Of a stretch of 64,000 nucleotides of DNA, positions 31,366 through 42,060 are shown in pieces (position 1 is the first letter of the stretch; the number at the start of each line of letters is the position of its first letter). This DNA comes from Geodermatophilus bullaregiensis (lineage in GTDB: Bacteria > Actinomycetota > Actinomycetes > Mycobacteriales > Geodermatophilaceae): positions 3,472,001 to 3,536,000 of the forward strand of contig NZ_JAFBCJ010000001.1 in NCBI RefSeq assembly GCF_016907675.1. Reading direction: 5' to 3'. The notes under the pieces are model-generated. The model was given only the letters and a program-made list of their open reading frames with translations. It searched no databases and was not told the origin of the DNA. The position numbers were made by a program, and so were the translations under genes.

Positions 31366-33300
31366 TCAGGCGAGGGTGCCGAACTCCCAGTGCCACGGCT
31401 CGGGCTTCTCGCCACCGGGCCGGGCCCAGTCGGGGTTCACGAAGCCGAACTCGCCGGCGTGCCGGGTCATCCAGGTCCACTGGGGCGTGCCCGCGACGTT
31501 GACCCCGCCGCAGAGGTCCACCGCCAGCGCCCAGCCGTGGTTCGACGTCCCCGGGACGGCGGCCAGCGCGGGCTTGCGGCGGAACGCGTCGGTCTGGGCG
31601 GCCATCGACCGGTAGGAGTCGGTGATGCACAGCGGGGTGCCGAACGCGGCCTGGTAGGCCTGCGCCAGCGCCGTGTAGCCGGCCGCCGCGTCGCAGCGCA
31701 GCGCGTGGCCGCGGGCGACCGGGCACAGCGCCGAGGTCGGGATGCGGCCGTTGGCCCACCCGCCCCAGGCGGGGCTGACCGGCCCGACCGGGGCCGGCGG
31801 CGCGCCGCAGGCACCGCGGCCGGAGACCGAGGCGGGCAGGGGCGCGTTCGGCTCCGCCGGGGCCGGGAGGGTGATCCGGACGGCGCGGGCGTCGTCGGGC
31901 AGCGACCGGACGCCGACCTGGTAGGTGGCCGCCGAGGCACCGAGCACGTCGCCCTCGCCGAGGTAGATCCCGACGTCGGCGCCGCCGTCGGAGACCACCA
32001 GGTCGCCCACCTGCAGCTGAGCGGCGGGCACCACCGGGGCGGCGGCCCACTGCTCCGCGGCGGTGCCGGGCAGGGCGTACCCGCCGAGCAGCCACGAGGC
32101 GGCGACGAGGCCGCCGCAGTCGTAGGTGCCGGGTCCGGCGGTGCCGGCGACGTAGGGGCGGCCGACCTGCGACAGCGCGCCGCTGACGGCGGCCACGGTC
32201 TCGGCGGGCAGCACCGTCACCGGGCGGTTGCCGGCGACGGCCCACGCGACGCCGGGCACGGCCTGCCCCGCAGCGTCGAGCGCGGGGGAGAAGCCCTCGG
32301 GCAGCGCGGCCGGGTCGGCCAGCTCGGCGGCCGCCGGTGGCTCGATCCCGGCGGCGGCCAACCCGGTGAGGTAGGCCTGCCAGCGCTGCAGGGCGGCGGT
32401 GTTGCGGACCTGCTGGTCGCCGGCGGCCGGGACGGTGCCGAGCGCGGCGAGCTGCACCGAGACGTCGAGGCCCAGGCCGGCGACGGTCGAGCGGACGTCG
32501 GCCAGCAGCGTGCCGGCCTGCTCGGTCGCGGCGTCGACGGCGTCCTGGGCGGCGGCCACCCGCGCGGCGGCGGTCCGCGCCGCGGCCCCGGCGCGCTGGG
32601 CGCGGGCGATCGTCGCCTCCCGGTCGCCGGCGGCGCGGTCGGCCAGGGCCTGGACGTAGAGGACGTCGGCGGTCGTGCCGGGCGCGGTGGCGTCCAGGCC
32701 CAGCACCGGCATGCGGGTGGTGGCCGAGGCGCGGTACAGGTCGGCCGCGGCGGCGCCGACCGACGCCTGCCCGGCGGCCACGGCCGCGCGGGCCGACTGC
32801 TCGGCGGCCACCGCCTGCTGCAGCTCGGCGCGGCGCGCGGCGATCTCGGTCTGCAGCCGCCGGTAGGCGTCGGCGTCCTGCAGCAGCGTGCTGCGGGCGG
32901 CCAGCGCCAGCCCGGTCGCGTCGGCGGGCACGGTGGCCGCGCCGGGTGCCGACGTGGTGGGGGCCACCAGCACCGCGAGCACCGGCACCAGCAGGGTGGC
33001 CAGGCCGACGACGAGCAGCCGGGCGCGCCAGGGCCCGCGCCCGCCGGTGCGGCGGGGAGCGGCCGGGCGGGCGGCGGGACGGCGGCGGGCGGGAGTGCGC
33101 GTCCGCTTCCTCGCCGCGGGCTTGCCGGGGGTGCCGGCGCGCGGGCGGGGTGTGCCCGGCCGCGCGGCGCGGGTCCCGGGGGCGCGGGCGGCCAGCAGGG
33201 CGCGCAGCGCCTCGGCCTCGCGGGCGGTGAGCTCCGGACCGGGGACGGCGCGGCCGGCCGCCGGGGGACGCGGGAGGGTGGTCGTGCGTGGTGCGGGCAC
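31366..33300 (-). CDS. Membrane-anchored wall protein with NlpC/P60-like and VanY domains
   Basis: The protein has 644 residues: a basic Pro/Arg-rich N-terminus, one membrane helix (about 94-113), an extracytoplasmic coiled coil (about 130-275), an NlpC/P60-like domain (about 375-475) and a C-terminal VanY D,D-carboxypeptidase domain (about 530-644). VanY zinc ligands are visible: SNHGWALAVD (His588, Asp595) and WHWEF (His637). The NlpC-like part has Cys395 in DCGGLV, but the catalytic His is replaced by Asp442 in ADVGIYLG, so that domain may be inactive. GTG at 33300 with GGGGGGACC upstream. It likely trims D-Ala-D-Ala stems. Confidence 0.88.
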   Translation of the reverse strand: MPAPRTTTLPRPPAAGRAVPGPELTAREAEALRALLAARAPGTRAARPGTPRPRAGTPGKPAARKRTRTPARRRPAARPAAPRRTGGRGPWRARLLVVGLATLLVPVLAVLVAPTTSAPGAATVPADATGLALAARSTLLQDADAYRRLQTEIAARRAELQQAVAAEQSARAAVAAGQASVGAAAADLYRASATTRMPVLGLDATAPGTTADVLYVQALADRAAGDREATIARAQRAGAAARTAAARVAAAQDAVDAATEQAGTLLADVRSTVAGLGLDVSVQLAALGTVPAAGDQQVRNTAALQRWQAYLTGLAAAGIEPPAAAELADPAALPEGFSPALDAAGQAVPGVAWAVAGNRPVTVLPAETVAAVSGALSQVGRPYVAGTAGPGTYDCGGLVAASWLLGGYALPGTAAEQWAAAPVVPAAQLQVGDLVVSDGGADVGIYLGEGDVLGASAATYQVGVRSLPDDARAVRITLPAPAEPNAPLPASVSGRGACGAPPAPVGPVSPAWGGWANGRIPTSALCPVARGHALRCDAAAGYTALAQAYQAAFGTPLCITDSYRSMAAQTDAFRRKPALAAVPGTSNHGWALAVDLCGGVNVAGTPQWTWMTRHAGEFGFVNPDWARPGGEKPEPWHWEFGTLA

Positions 33301-33487
33301 GGCGTGGTCCCCCCGGGCGTCTCGACTGGCGTGGCCGGCCCCGCGGCACGGTGCCGTGGAGCGCTCAGCCGTCTCATCGACGCGGCGGAGGACCCGGAGG
33401 AGGGAGGGGGGAGGCGGTCTCACCCCTCCGGGGGAGGGAGTGCCCCCACCCGGGGGACCGGTGCGGGAGCAGGGGCGTGCGGCACGA

Positions 33488-33536
33488 CCGTGCCCGCCCG
33501 CGGAGGTGCACGGAGCACCTCCGCGGACGGGCACGG
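33488..33536 (-). terminator. Long hairpin after the small gene at 33549
   Basis: CCGTGCCCG and CGGGCACGG, then GCGGAGGTGC and GCACCTCCGC, pair across a 5-nt loop with one small internal mismatch, about 20 bp in total. It lies 12 nt past the stop at 33549 and upstream of the VanY gene. The rest of 33301-33487 is GC-rich sequence without a recognisable gene. Confidence 0.65.
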
Positions 33537-33548
33537 ACGCAGGGAGGG

Positions 33549-33746
33549 TCAGCGGTCGGGGGGCCACCAGGCGCCGTGCCGGGGCACCAGCGGGATGCGG
33601 TGCTCGGCGCCGTCCGCGGTGGAGACGACCAGCTCGACGGCGGTGATCGCCACCGGCCGGTCGTCGTCGTTGCGCAGCAGCCGCCCGGTGGCCAGCGGGA
33701 TCGGCGGCAGGACCAGGGCGTCCTCGCCGGGCGGCTCGCTGCCCAT
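33549..33746 (-). CDS. Small hypothetical protein after citrate synthase
   Basis: This 65-residue protein (MGSEPPGEDALVLPPIPLATGRLL, then DDDRPVAITAVELVVSTADG and PLVPRHGAWWPPDR) looks like a small beta-rich domain. It starts 11 nt after the gltA stop in the same direction, so it is probably co-transcribed. I recognise no family. A strong hairpin follows its stop. Confidence 0.6.
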   Translation of the reverse strand: MGSEPPGEDALVLPPIPLATGRLLRNDDDRPVAITAVELVVSTADGAEHRIPLVPRHGAWWPPDR

Positions 33747-33757
33747 GTCCGTCCGGG

Positions 33758-35074
<1,317 letters not shown>

Positions 35075-35083
35075 CGTGGGCCG

Positions 35084-35089
35084 ACGCTA
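35084..35089 (-). promoter_or_regulatory. -10 box of gltA
   Basis: TAGCGT on the minus strand fits TANNNT and ends 9 nt before the ATG, so transcription would begin at or just before the start codon. No ribosome binding site is visible in the short spacer. Confidence 0.5.
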
Positions 35090-35175
35090 CTGGCGTCGGG
35101 CGGTCCAGACGACAGGGAGCCGCCCGCGGCAGGGGTGGACCGGTGCCGCGACGGCGCCGGGTCCACCCCCGCCGG

Positions 35176-36570
<1,395 letters not shown>

Positions 36571-36615
36571 GCTGCGCTCCCGTGTGGTGTCGGTGGGGTC
36601 GGTGCTGCACGCGTG

Positions 36616-36621
36616 ACCCTA
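36616..36621 (-). promoter_or_regulatory. -10 box of fumC
   Basis: TAGGGT on the minus strand lies 45 nt before the fumC GTG, giving a predicted leader of about 38 nt that includes the GGGAG ribosome binding site. It directly abuts a dispersed palindrome. Confidence 0.4.
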
Positions 36622-36680
36622 GAAGGACCCCGTCCTCCCCACCCCTCCCAGGCCCGGGGTGGGGACGCGGGACGGACCCG
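36622..36680. repeat. Dispersed palindrome between divergent genes
   Basis: GAAGGACCCCGTCCTCCCCACCCC, then GGGGTGGGGACGCGGGACGG. CCCCACCCC pairs exactly with GGGGTGGGG. This copy lies between two divergent promoters, so a terminator role is not the obvious explanation. Confidence 0.6.
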
Positions 36681-36690
36681 TGCGGGCCGT

Positions 36691-36696
36691 TAGCGT
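36691..36696 (+). promoter_or_regulatory. -10 box for the gene at 36728
   Basis: TAGCGT lies 31 nt upstream of the GTG; transcription from about 36703 would include the GAGGAGG ribosome binding site. Confidence 0.4.
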
Positions 36697-36727
36697 GCGC
36701 GGACGCCGCCAGTCCCGAGGAGGACCC

Positions 36728-37342
36728 GTGTCCCACCCGTCGCCCGCGGACGGCCCCACCCCCGTCCCGCCGTCCTGGGACCCGCCCTCCTGGGCGCCGC
36801 CGGCGGCCGGTGCCGTCCCTGCCGGTGCCGTTGCCCCGGGTGCCTGGACGCCGTGGGGGACCTGGGACCCCACCGCCGGCCGCACCCCCGTCACCCTGCC
36901 GGCGCCGGCTCCCGCCGCGCCCGCGTCCGGGGGCCGCCCGGTGCTCACCGCCCTCGCCACGGCCGCCGTCCTCGCCCTCGGCATGGTGCTGGCCGCCACC
37001 GTCGGCGCCCTGGTGCTCACCGGCGCGGCCGACGACGTGGGCCAGGCGATCGGCGAGGGCATGACCTCGTCGGTGACCGAGGACCTCGGCTGGTACGCCG
37101 ACCCGTACCCGACCGGCGGGGTCCTGGGGTCGGTCGAGCAGTTCGACCCGGTGGCGCCCGGTGGGCTCGGCTCCGACCCCGTCCTCGACGGCTACGCCCA
37201 GAGCTGCTTCGACGGCAACCTGCAGGCCTGCGACGACCTCTACCTGGAGTCCCCGCCGCTGTCGGCCTACGAGGAGTACGCCACCACCTGCGGTGGCCGG
37301 GTCAAGCAGTACGAGGTCCCGTACTGCACCGACCTGGACTGA
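36728..37342 (+). CDS. Membrane protein with one C-terminal four-cysteine domain
   Basis: This 204-residue protein has a Pro/Trp-rich cytoplasmic start, one membrane helix (about 72-97) and an external C-terminal domain with four cysteines (160, 168, 188 and 200). The domain pattern is SCFDG-x-LQACDDLY, then YEEYATTCGGRV and a final Cys. Two copies of the same domain occur in the next gene, so both proteins belong to one family. The cysteines could form disulphides outside the cell. GAGGAGG precedes the GTG. Function unknown. Confidence 0.8.
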   Translation: MSHPSPADGPTPVPPSWDPPSWAPPAAGAVPAGAVAPGAWTPWGTWDPTAGRTPVTLPAPAPAAPASGGRPVLTALATAAVLALGMVLAATVGALVLTGAADDVGQAIGEGMTSSVTEDLGWYADPYPTGGVLGSVEQFDPVAPGGLGSDPVLDGYAQSCFDGNLQACDDLYLESPPLSAYEEYATTCGGRVKQYEVPYCTDLD

Positions 37343-37455
37343 GCCGCTGGACCCTCCCGGTGCCCGAGGGACGGGACCGCGGTGCGGGCGGGTGGTGGGG
37401 CCGGCCGGAGCCGTCCCGTGACCTCGCCGTGCTTCTCGGCGTCCCCGGCCAGACC

Positions 37456-37461
37456 TAGCCT
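37456..37461 (+). promoter_or_regulatory. -10 box for the gene at 37501
   Basis: TAGCCT ends 39 nt before the ATG; the leader would contain the CAGGAG ribosome binding site. No convincing -35 is seen. Confidence 0.4.
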
Positions 37462-37500
37462 GACCTGCGCACACGACCTCGACCCAGGAGTCCGCACACC

Positions 37501-38580
37501 ATGTCCCAGCCCCCGTATCCGCCCCAGGGCGGCAACGACCCCTCGGGCCGGCCGCCCGGGCAGCCTGGCTGGGGCCAGTCCGACGACCCCGCCCGGCAGC
37601 CCGGCCAGCCGGCGCCGCCCACCGCGCAGTTCCCACCCGGCCAGTTCGGCCCGCCCGGTGGCGAGCGGGAGCAGACCGCGCCGTTCGGCCAGCCCGCCGG
37701 CCACGACCCGCAGCAGCCGTACGGACAGCAGCCGTACGGACAGCCGGGTGGCCACGACCCGAACCAGTACGGCCAGCAGTACGGCCCCCAGTACGGCCAG
37801 CCCCACGGCCAGCAGTACGGCTACGACCCGAACCAGCCGTACGGCCAGCAGCCGTACGGCCAGCCGGGTGGCTACGACCCGCAGCAGCAGTACGGGCAGC
37901 CCTACGGCCAGCCGGGCTTCGGCCAGCCGCAGCCGCCCACGGGCAGGAGGAACCTGGTCGTCGCGCTCAGCGTCGCCGGTGTGCTGCTGATCGCCGGCCT
38001 CGCCGTCGGGCTCTTCTTCCTCCTGCGCGGTGACGACACCACGCCGGTCGCCGACCCGACCACCTCGGGCAGCGCTTCGTCGTCGAGCCCGTCGTCGGGG
38101 TCCTCGTCCTCCTCGCCGTCCTCCCCCGGAGGTGGCGGCGCCGCGGGGCAGGCGACGCCGCCGACCGGCCTGGGCCCGGACCCGGACGGTCGGTACCAGC
38201 CGCTGGCCGAGGCCTGCTTCGACGGGGACCTCGCGGCCTGCGACGACCTGTGGCGCACGTCGCCGACCGGGTCGCAGTACGAGCAGTACGCCGGCACCTG
38301 CGCCGGGCGCGTGGACTACGAGGTCGCCGCCTGCGAGCAGCGCCTCGGCGACGGCGGCGGCGCGGTCACCCCGACCGACCCCGCGCCGCCGACCGGTCTG
38401 GGCGACGACCCGCTCTTCCAGCAGCAGGCCGAGGCCTGCTTCGCCGGGGACTACGCGGTCTGCGACGACCTGTGGCGCGGGACCCCGGTCGGCTCGGACT
38501 ACGAGCAGTACGCCGGCACCTGCGCCGGGCGGCTGCCCTACGAGGAGCTGGGCACCTGCGAGAGCCGGCTCACCGACTGA
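37501..38580 (+). CDS. Membrane protein with PYGQ repeats and two four-cysteine domains
   Basis: The protein has 359 residues. Residues 1-148 are a Gln/Pro/Gly/Tyr-rich disordered tail with repeated QPYGQ and [15 protein letters not shown] units. A membrane helix (about 152-176) and a Ser-rich linker follow, then two tandem domains (about 225-284 and 298-359). Each carries [22 protein letters not shown] and a last Cys (Cys 239/247/267/278 and 313/321/341/353). The domain also ends the preceding protein. The repeat tail suggests self-association at the inner membrane surface. The function is unknown. Confidence 0.82.
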   Translation: MSQPPYPPQGGNDPSGRPPGQPGWGQSDDPARQPGQPAPPTAQFPPGQFGPPGGEREQTAPFGQPAGHDPQQPYGQQPYGQPGGHDPNQYGQQYGPQYGQPHGQQYGYDPNQPYGQQPYGQPGGYDPQQQYGQPYGQPGFGQPQPPTGRRNLVVALSVAGVLLIAGLAVGLFFLLRGDDTTPVADPTTSGSASSSSPSSGSSSSSPSSPGGGGAAGQATPPTGLGPDPDGRYQPLAEACFDGDLAACDDLWRTSPTGSQYEQYAGTCAGRVDYEVAACEQRLGDGGGAVTPTDPAPPTGLGDDPLFQQQAEACFAGDYAVCDDLWRGTPVGSDYEQYAGTCAGRLPYEELGTCESRLTD

Positions 38581-38581
38581 G

Positions 38582-38640
38582 GAAGGACCTCGTCCTCCCC
38601 ACCGCTCGCGGGGGTCGCGGCGGGACCCTGCGGCGGGGCC
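38582..38640. repeat. Dispersed nested palindrome after the four-cysteine gene
   Basis: GAAGGACCTCGTCCTCCCCACCGC, core CTCGCG...CGCGG and CGGGACCCTGCGGCGGGGCC begin directly at the stop of the gene ending at 38580. The right arm is more diverged than in other copies. It lies between convergent genes. Confidence 0.65.
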
Positions 38641-38642
38641 GC

Positions 38643-38676
38643 GCGGGCCCGGTGTCCACCAGGACGCCGGGCCCGC
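38643..38676. terminator. Hairpin between convergent genes
   Basis: GCGGGCCCGG and CCGGGCCCGC pair perfectly, with an inner GTCC/GGAC stem. It lies 17 nt beyond the glpX stop on the minus strand and beside the dispersed palindrome, and can act in both directions. Confidence 0.6.
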
Positions 38677-38692
38677 TGCGTGATCGGGGAGC

Positions 38693-39757
38693 TCAGTGCT
38701 CCGGGTCGGAGCGGTCGAAGGGCACCGCGGAGTAGGCGCGCAACTTCTCCAGCGAGTGCAGGCTGTCGATCGCGCGGATGGTCCCCGAGCGCGAGCGCAT
38801 GACCAGCGACTGCGTCGTGCAGCCACCGGCGCGGTACTGCACGCCGCGCAGCAGCTCGCCGTCGGTGATCCCGGTGGCCACGAAGAAGACGTCGCCGCTG
38901 ACCAGGTCGTCGATCGAGAGCACCCGGTCGAGGTCGTGGCCGGCGTCGATCGCCTTCTGCCGCTCCTCGTCGTCCTTGGGCCACAGCCGGCCCTGCAGCG
39001 CGCCGCCCATGCACTTGAGCGCGCAGGCGGTGATGATCCCCTCCGGGGTGCCGCCGATGCCCATGAGCAGGTCCACGCCGGTGCCCTCGCGGGCGGCGGC
39101 GATCGCGCCCGCGACGTCGCCGTCGGTGATGAACTTGATCCGCGCGCCGGCCTCCCGGACCTCGTGCACGAGCTGCTCGTGGCGCGGCCGGTCGAGGATG
39201 CAGACGGTGACGTCGGAGACCGAGCTGTGCTTGGCCTTGGCCACCCGGCGGATGTTCTCCGCGACCGGCGCGGTGATGTCGACGACGTCGGCGGCGGCCG
39301 GGCCGGTGGCGATCTTGTCCATGTAGAACACCGCCGACGGGTCGTACATGGCGCCGCGGTCGGCCACCGCCATGACCGCGATCGCGTTGGGCATGCCCTT
39401 GGCCATCAGCGTGGTGCCGTCGACCGGGTCGACGGCGACGTCGCACTCCGGGCCGTTGCCGTCGCCGACCTCCTCGCCGTTGAAGAGCATCGGCGCCTGG
39501 TCCTTCTCGCCCTCGCCGATGACGACGACGCCGCGCATGCTCACCGTGCCGATGAGGGCCCGCATCGCGTCGACCGCCGCGCCGTCGCCGCCGTTCTTGT
39601 CACCGCGGCCCACCCAGCGGCCGGCGGCCATCGCCCCGGCCTCGGTCACGCGGACCAGCTCGAGGGCGAGGTTGCGGTCGGGCGCGGGCCGGTCGGCGCG
39701 GAAGCTGCTCGCGTGGGTGCTCGTGGTCAGCGGGCCATCGGGCACGGGAAGGGTCAC
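38693..39757 (-). CDS. glpX: Class II fructose-1,6-bisphosphatase
   Basis: This 354-residue GlpX-type phosphatase hydrolyses fructose 1,6-bisphosphate in gluconeogenesis; actinobacteria typically rely on this class. Metal and substrate motifs are present: [15 protein letters not shown] near residue 50, [20 protein letters not shown], and [16 protein letters not shown]. The GTG start has GGAGG 4 nt upstream. It is divergent from the DUF4245 gene, with which it shares overlapping -10 elements. Confidence 0.97.
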   Translation of the reverse strand: MTLPVPDGPLTTSTHASSFRADRPAPDRNLALELVRVTEAGAMAAGRWVGRGDKNGGDGAAVDAMRALIGTVSMRGVVVIGEGEKDQAPMLFNGEEVGDGNGPECDVAVDPVDGTTLMAKGMPNAIAVMAVADRGAMYDPSAVFYMDKIATGPAAADVVDITAPVAENIRRVAKAKHSSVSDVTVCILDRPRHEQLVHEVREAGARIKFITDGDVAGAIAAAREGTGVDLLMGIGGTPEGIITACALKCMGGALQGRLWPKDDEERQKAIDAGHDLDRVLSIDDLVSGDVFFVATGITDGELLRGVQYRAGGCTTQSLVMRSRSGTIRAIDSLHSLEKLRAYSAVPFDRSDPEH

Positions 39758-39813
39758 GGGACCTCCAGTTCGGCCACCGGCGCCGGCGCGACGGGGTGGG
39801 TGGGCGGTGCTGC

Positions 39814-39820
39814 GATCCTA
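39814..39820. promoter_or_regulatory. Overlapping divergent -10 elements of glpX and the DUF4245 gene
   Basis: GATCCTA reads as GATCCT on the plus strand, ending 6 nt before the GTG at 39826, and as TAGGAT on the minus strand, about 57 nt before the glpX GTG. If both work, the plus message would be leaderless and RNA polymerase could not occupy both at once. Confidence 0.35.
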
Positions 39821-39825
39821 GGGGA

Positions 39826-40443
39826 GTGACCACGAGTGGCCCGCCGGGCGAGCAGGCGCAGCAGACCCCGGACGAGCAGCCCCCGCCGCCCGCGTCCGCG
39901 GTCGAGCGCGCCAACCGGATGAGCGCGGCCAACATGATCCGGTCGCTGCTGCCCCTGGTGGTGATCTGCCTGCTCGCGGTCGGCTGGATCGCCTTCCGGC
40001 AGGGCGACGGCGACCCGGTCCGCCCGATCGACCCGTCCAGCACCGTGCAGCTGGCGTCGGCGCGCGCGAGCTACGCCGTCCCCGTGCCCACCGGGCTGCC
40101 CGACGGCTACCGGTCGACCAGCGCGCGCACCGACGCCGGCGACGCCGTCGAGGGGGCCCCGGTCACCCTCGAGATCGGCTACGTGACGCCGTCGACGGAG
40201 TACGCCGGTTTCGTCGTCAGCGACGACCCGGAGGCCGACCCGCTCACCGCGGTGCTCGAGGGCGCGGAGGCCGACGGCAGCGTGCAGCTGTCCGGGGAGG
40301 AGTGGACCCGCTCGACCAGCACGCGGGGGGAGACGGTCCTGTCCCGGGAGGACGCCGGCGTGACGGTGCTGGTCACCGGCTCCGCCGACGACGAGGAGCT
40401 CGAGACCGTGGCCGCCTCGGTCGCGCCGGTCGCGACCGGCTGA
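39826..40443 (+). CDS. DUF4245 family membrane-anchored protein
   Basis: This 205-residue protein has a disordered N-terminus, one membrane helix (about 37-54) and an extracytoplasmic domain typical of DUF4245 (RASYAVPVPTGLPDGYRSTSAR, EIGYVTPSTEYAGFVVSDD, and GEEWTRSTSTRGETVLSR). The M. tuberculosis relative Rv1100 sits beside glpX in the same way. Function is unknown. GTG start, likely leaderless. It converges on xseB with an 18-nt gap. Confidence 0.85.
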   Translation: MTTSGPPGEQAQQTPDEQPPPPASAVERANRMSAANMIRSLLPLVVICLLAVGWIAFRQGDGDPVRPIDPSSTVQLASARASYAVPVPTGLPDGYRSTSARTDAGDAVEGAPVTLEIGYVTPSTEYAGFVVSDDPEADPLTAVLEGAEADGSVQLSGEEWTRSTSTRGETVLSREDAGVTVLVTGSADDEELETVAASVAPVATG

Positions 40444-40461
40444 GGACGCGGCCGCCGGACC

Positions 40462-40701
40462 TCAGCCCTGCTGGTCGGCCGGCCCGGCCGCGGCCAGGCG
40501 CTCGCGGGCGCGGTCGAGCCAGTGCCGGCACAGCTCGGCCAGCGCCTCGCCGCGCTCCCACAGGGCGAGGGACTCCTCGAGGGTCAGCCCGCCGGCCTCG
40601 AGCCGGCGCACCACCTCGGCCAGCTCCTCGCGCGCCTGCTCGTAGGTCTGGGTCGGCTGGTCGGGGGTCGGCTGGTCGGGGGTCGGCTCGGGCGCGCTCA
40701 C
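40462..40701 (-). CDS. xseB: Exonuclease VII small subunit
   Basis: This 79-residue protein has the XseB helical hairpin: [64 protein letters not shown] repeat forms the N-terminus. It pairs with XseA to degrade single-stranded DNA. The GTG start overlaps the xseA stop by 4 nt. Confidence 0.95.
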   Translation of the reverse strand: MSAPEPTPDQPTPDQPTQTYEQAREELAEVVRRLEAGGLTLEESLALWERGEALAELCRHWLDRARERLAAAGPADQQG

Positions 40702-41945
40702 GCCTGCCCATCCTGCCCGGCGCCACCGACGCCGCCCGTGTCGCGGTCGACGCGCACCGGCAGCCGGCCCCCGGCCACCCGCACCGTCAGCGGCTCGTCG
40801 TCGCCGACCTCGGCGGGGTCGCGCACCAGCGCCCCGTCGGCCCGCTGCACGAGGGCGTAGCCGCGCTCCAGCGTGGCCTGCGGGGAGAGGGCGGAGACGC
40901 GGGCGCGGGCGTGCTCGAGGTCGCGCTCGGCGCTCTCCACCCGGTGCGTCAGCGTCCGGCGCGCGCGGGCACGCAGGGCCGCGACGTCGTCGGCCCGGCC
41001 GTGCAGCAGCCGCTCGGGGGCGGCCAGCACCGGCCGGCTGCGCACCCCCTCGAGCCACCGCTCCTGCTGGTCGAGCCGCACCGTGAGCAGGTGCCGGGCA
41101 CGGGCGCGCAGCCCGTCGACCAGCCGCCGCTGCTCGCCGATCTCGGGCACCACCCGGTGTGCGGCGTCGGTCGGGGTGGCCGCGCGGACGTCGGCGACGT
41201 GGTCGACCAGCGTGGTGTCGGTCTCGTGGCCGACGGCGGTGACCACCGGCGTGCGGCAGGCGGCGATCGCGCGCACCAGCCCCTCGTCGGAGAAGGGCAG
41301 CAGGTCCTCCACCGAGCCGCCGCCGCGGGCGACGACGATGACCTCGACCTCCGGGTCGCGGTCGAGCCGCTGCAGCCCCTCGATGACCGACGACGCGGCG
41401 TTGACGCCCTGCACCAGGCTGTGGTGGACGGCGAAGCGGACCGCGGGCCAGCGCCGGCGCGCGGTGACCAGCACGTCCCGCTCGGCGGCGGAGTCCTTGC
41501 CGGTGACCACGCCGACGACGGCCGGGGCGAAGGGCAGGGGGCGCTTGCGGGCGGCGTCGAAGAGGCCCTCGGCGGCCAGCAGCCGGCGGATCCGCTCGAT
41601 GCGGGCCAGCAGCTCACCGAGCCCGACCGCGCGGATCTCGGTGGCGCGCAGCGAGAACGAGCCGCGGGCGATGTAGTAGTCCGGCCGCGCCCGCACGATG
41701 ACGCGGGCGCCCTCGGTGAGCTCCAGGCCCGGCCGGTCGGCGACGTCGCGGGCGCAGGTCACCGGCACCGAGAGGTCGGCCGCGGGGTCGCGGAGGGTGA
41801 GGAAGACCGTTGCCGACCCGCGCCGGGACAGCTGGGCGACCTGACCCTCCACCCACACCTCGCCGAGCCGGCCGATCCACTCGGCGACCTTGCGGGCCAC
41901 CGTGCGCACCGGCCAGGGCGCCTCGGGGGAGGAGGGGGCGGTCAT
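40698..41945 (-). CDS. xseA: Exonuclease VII large subunit
   Basis: This 415-residue protein has the N-terminal OB fold ([28 protein letters not shown]) and the catalytic core with [50 protein letters not shown] and [26 protein letters not shown]. It then has a long helical domain. It degrades single-stranded DNA with XseB. The ATG at 41945 is preferred over one ten codons upstream. Neighbouring xseB and the Rv1109c-like gene match mycobacterial order. Confidence 0.97.
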   Translation of the reverse strand: MTAPSSPEAPWPVRTVARKVAEWIGRLGEVWVEGQVAQLSRRGSATVFLTLRDPAADLSVPVTCARDVADRPGLELTEGARVIVRARPDYYIARGSFSLRATEIRAVGLGELLARIERIRRLLAAEGLFDAARKRPLPFAPAVVGVVTGKDSAAERDVLVTARRRWPAVRFAVHHSLVQGVNAASSVIEGLQRLDRDPEVEVIVVARGGGSVEDLLPFSDEGLVRAIAACRTPVVTAVGHETDTTLVDHVADVRAATPTDAAHRVVPEIGEQRRLVDGLRARARHLLTVRLDQQERWLEGVRSRPVLAAPERLLHGRADDVAALRARARRTLTHRVESAERDLEHARARVSALSPQATLERGYALVQRADGALVRDPAEVGDDEPLTVRVAGGRLPVRVDRDTGGVGGAGQDGQA

Positions 41946-42060
41946 GTCCCCGAGGGTGCCAAACGCGACCGACACGGCCGCCCGGGACCCACGGGGCGAC
42001 GGCAGCGGCCCGGGTCCCCGGTGCGAGGTCCCGGGCCGCCGAGTGGTGCGGTGGGTGCCT

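Noticed and set aside
37681-37925. Repeated CAGCCGTACGG-type units, considered as a CRISPR or DNA repeat array
   Set aside because: Units are in frame and encode QPYGQ-type peptide repeats of a protein; there are no unique spacers.
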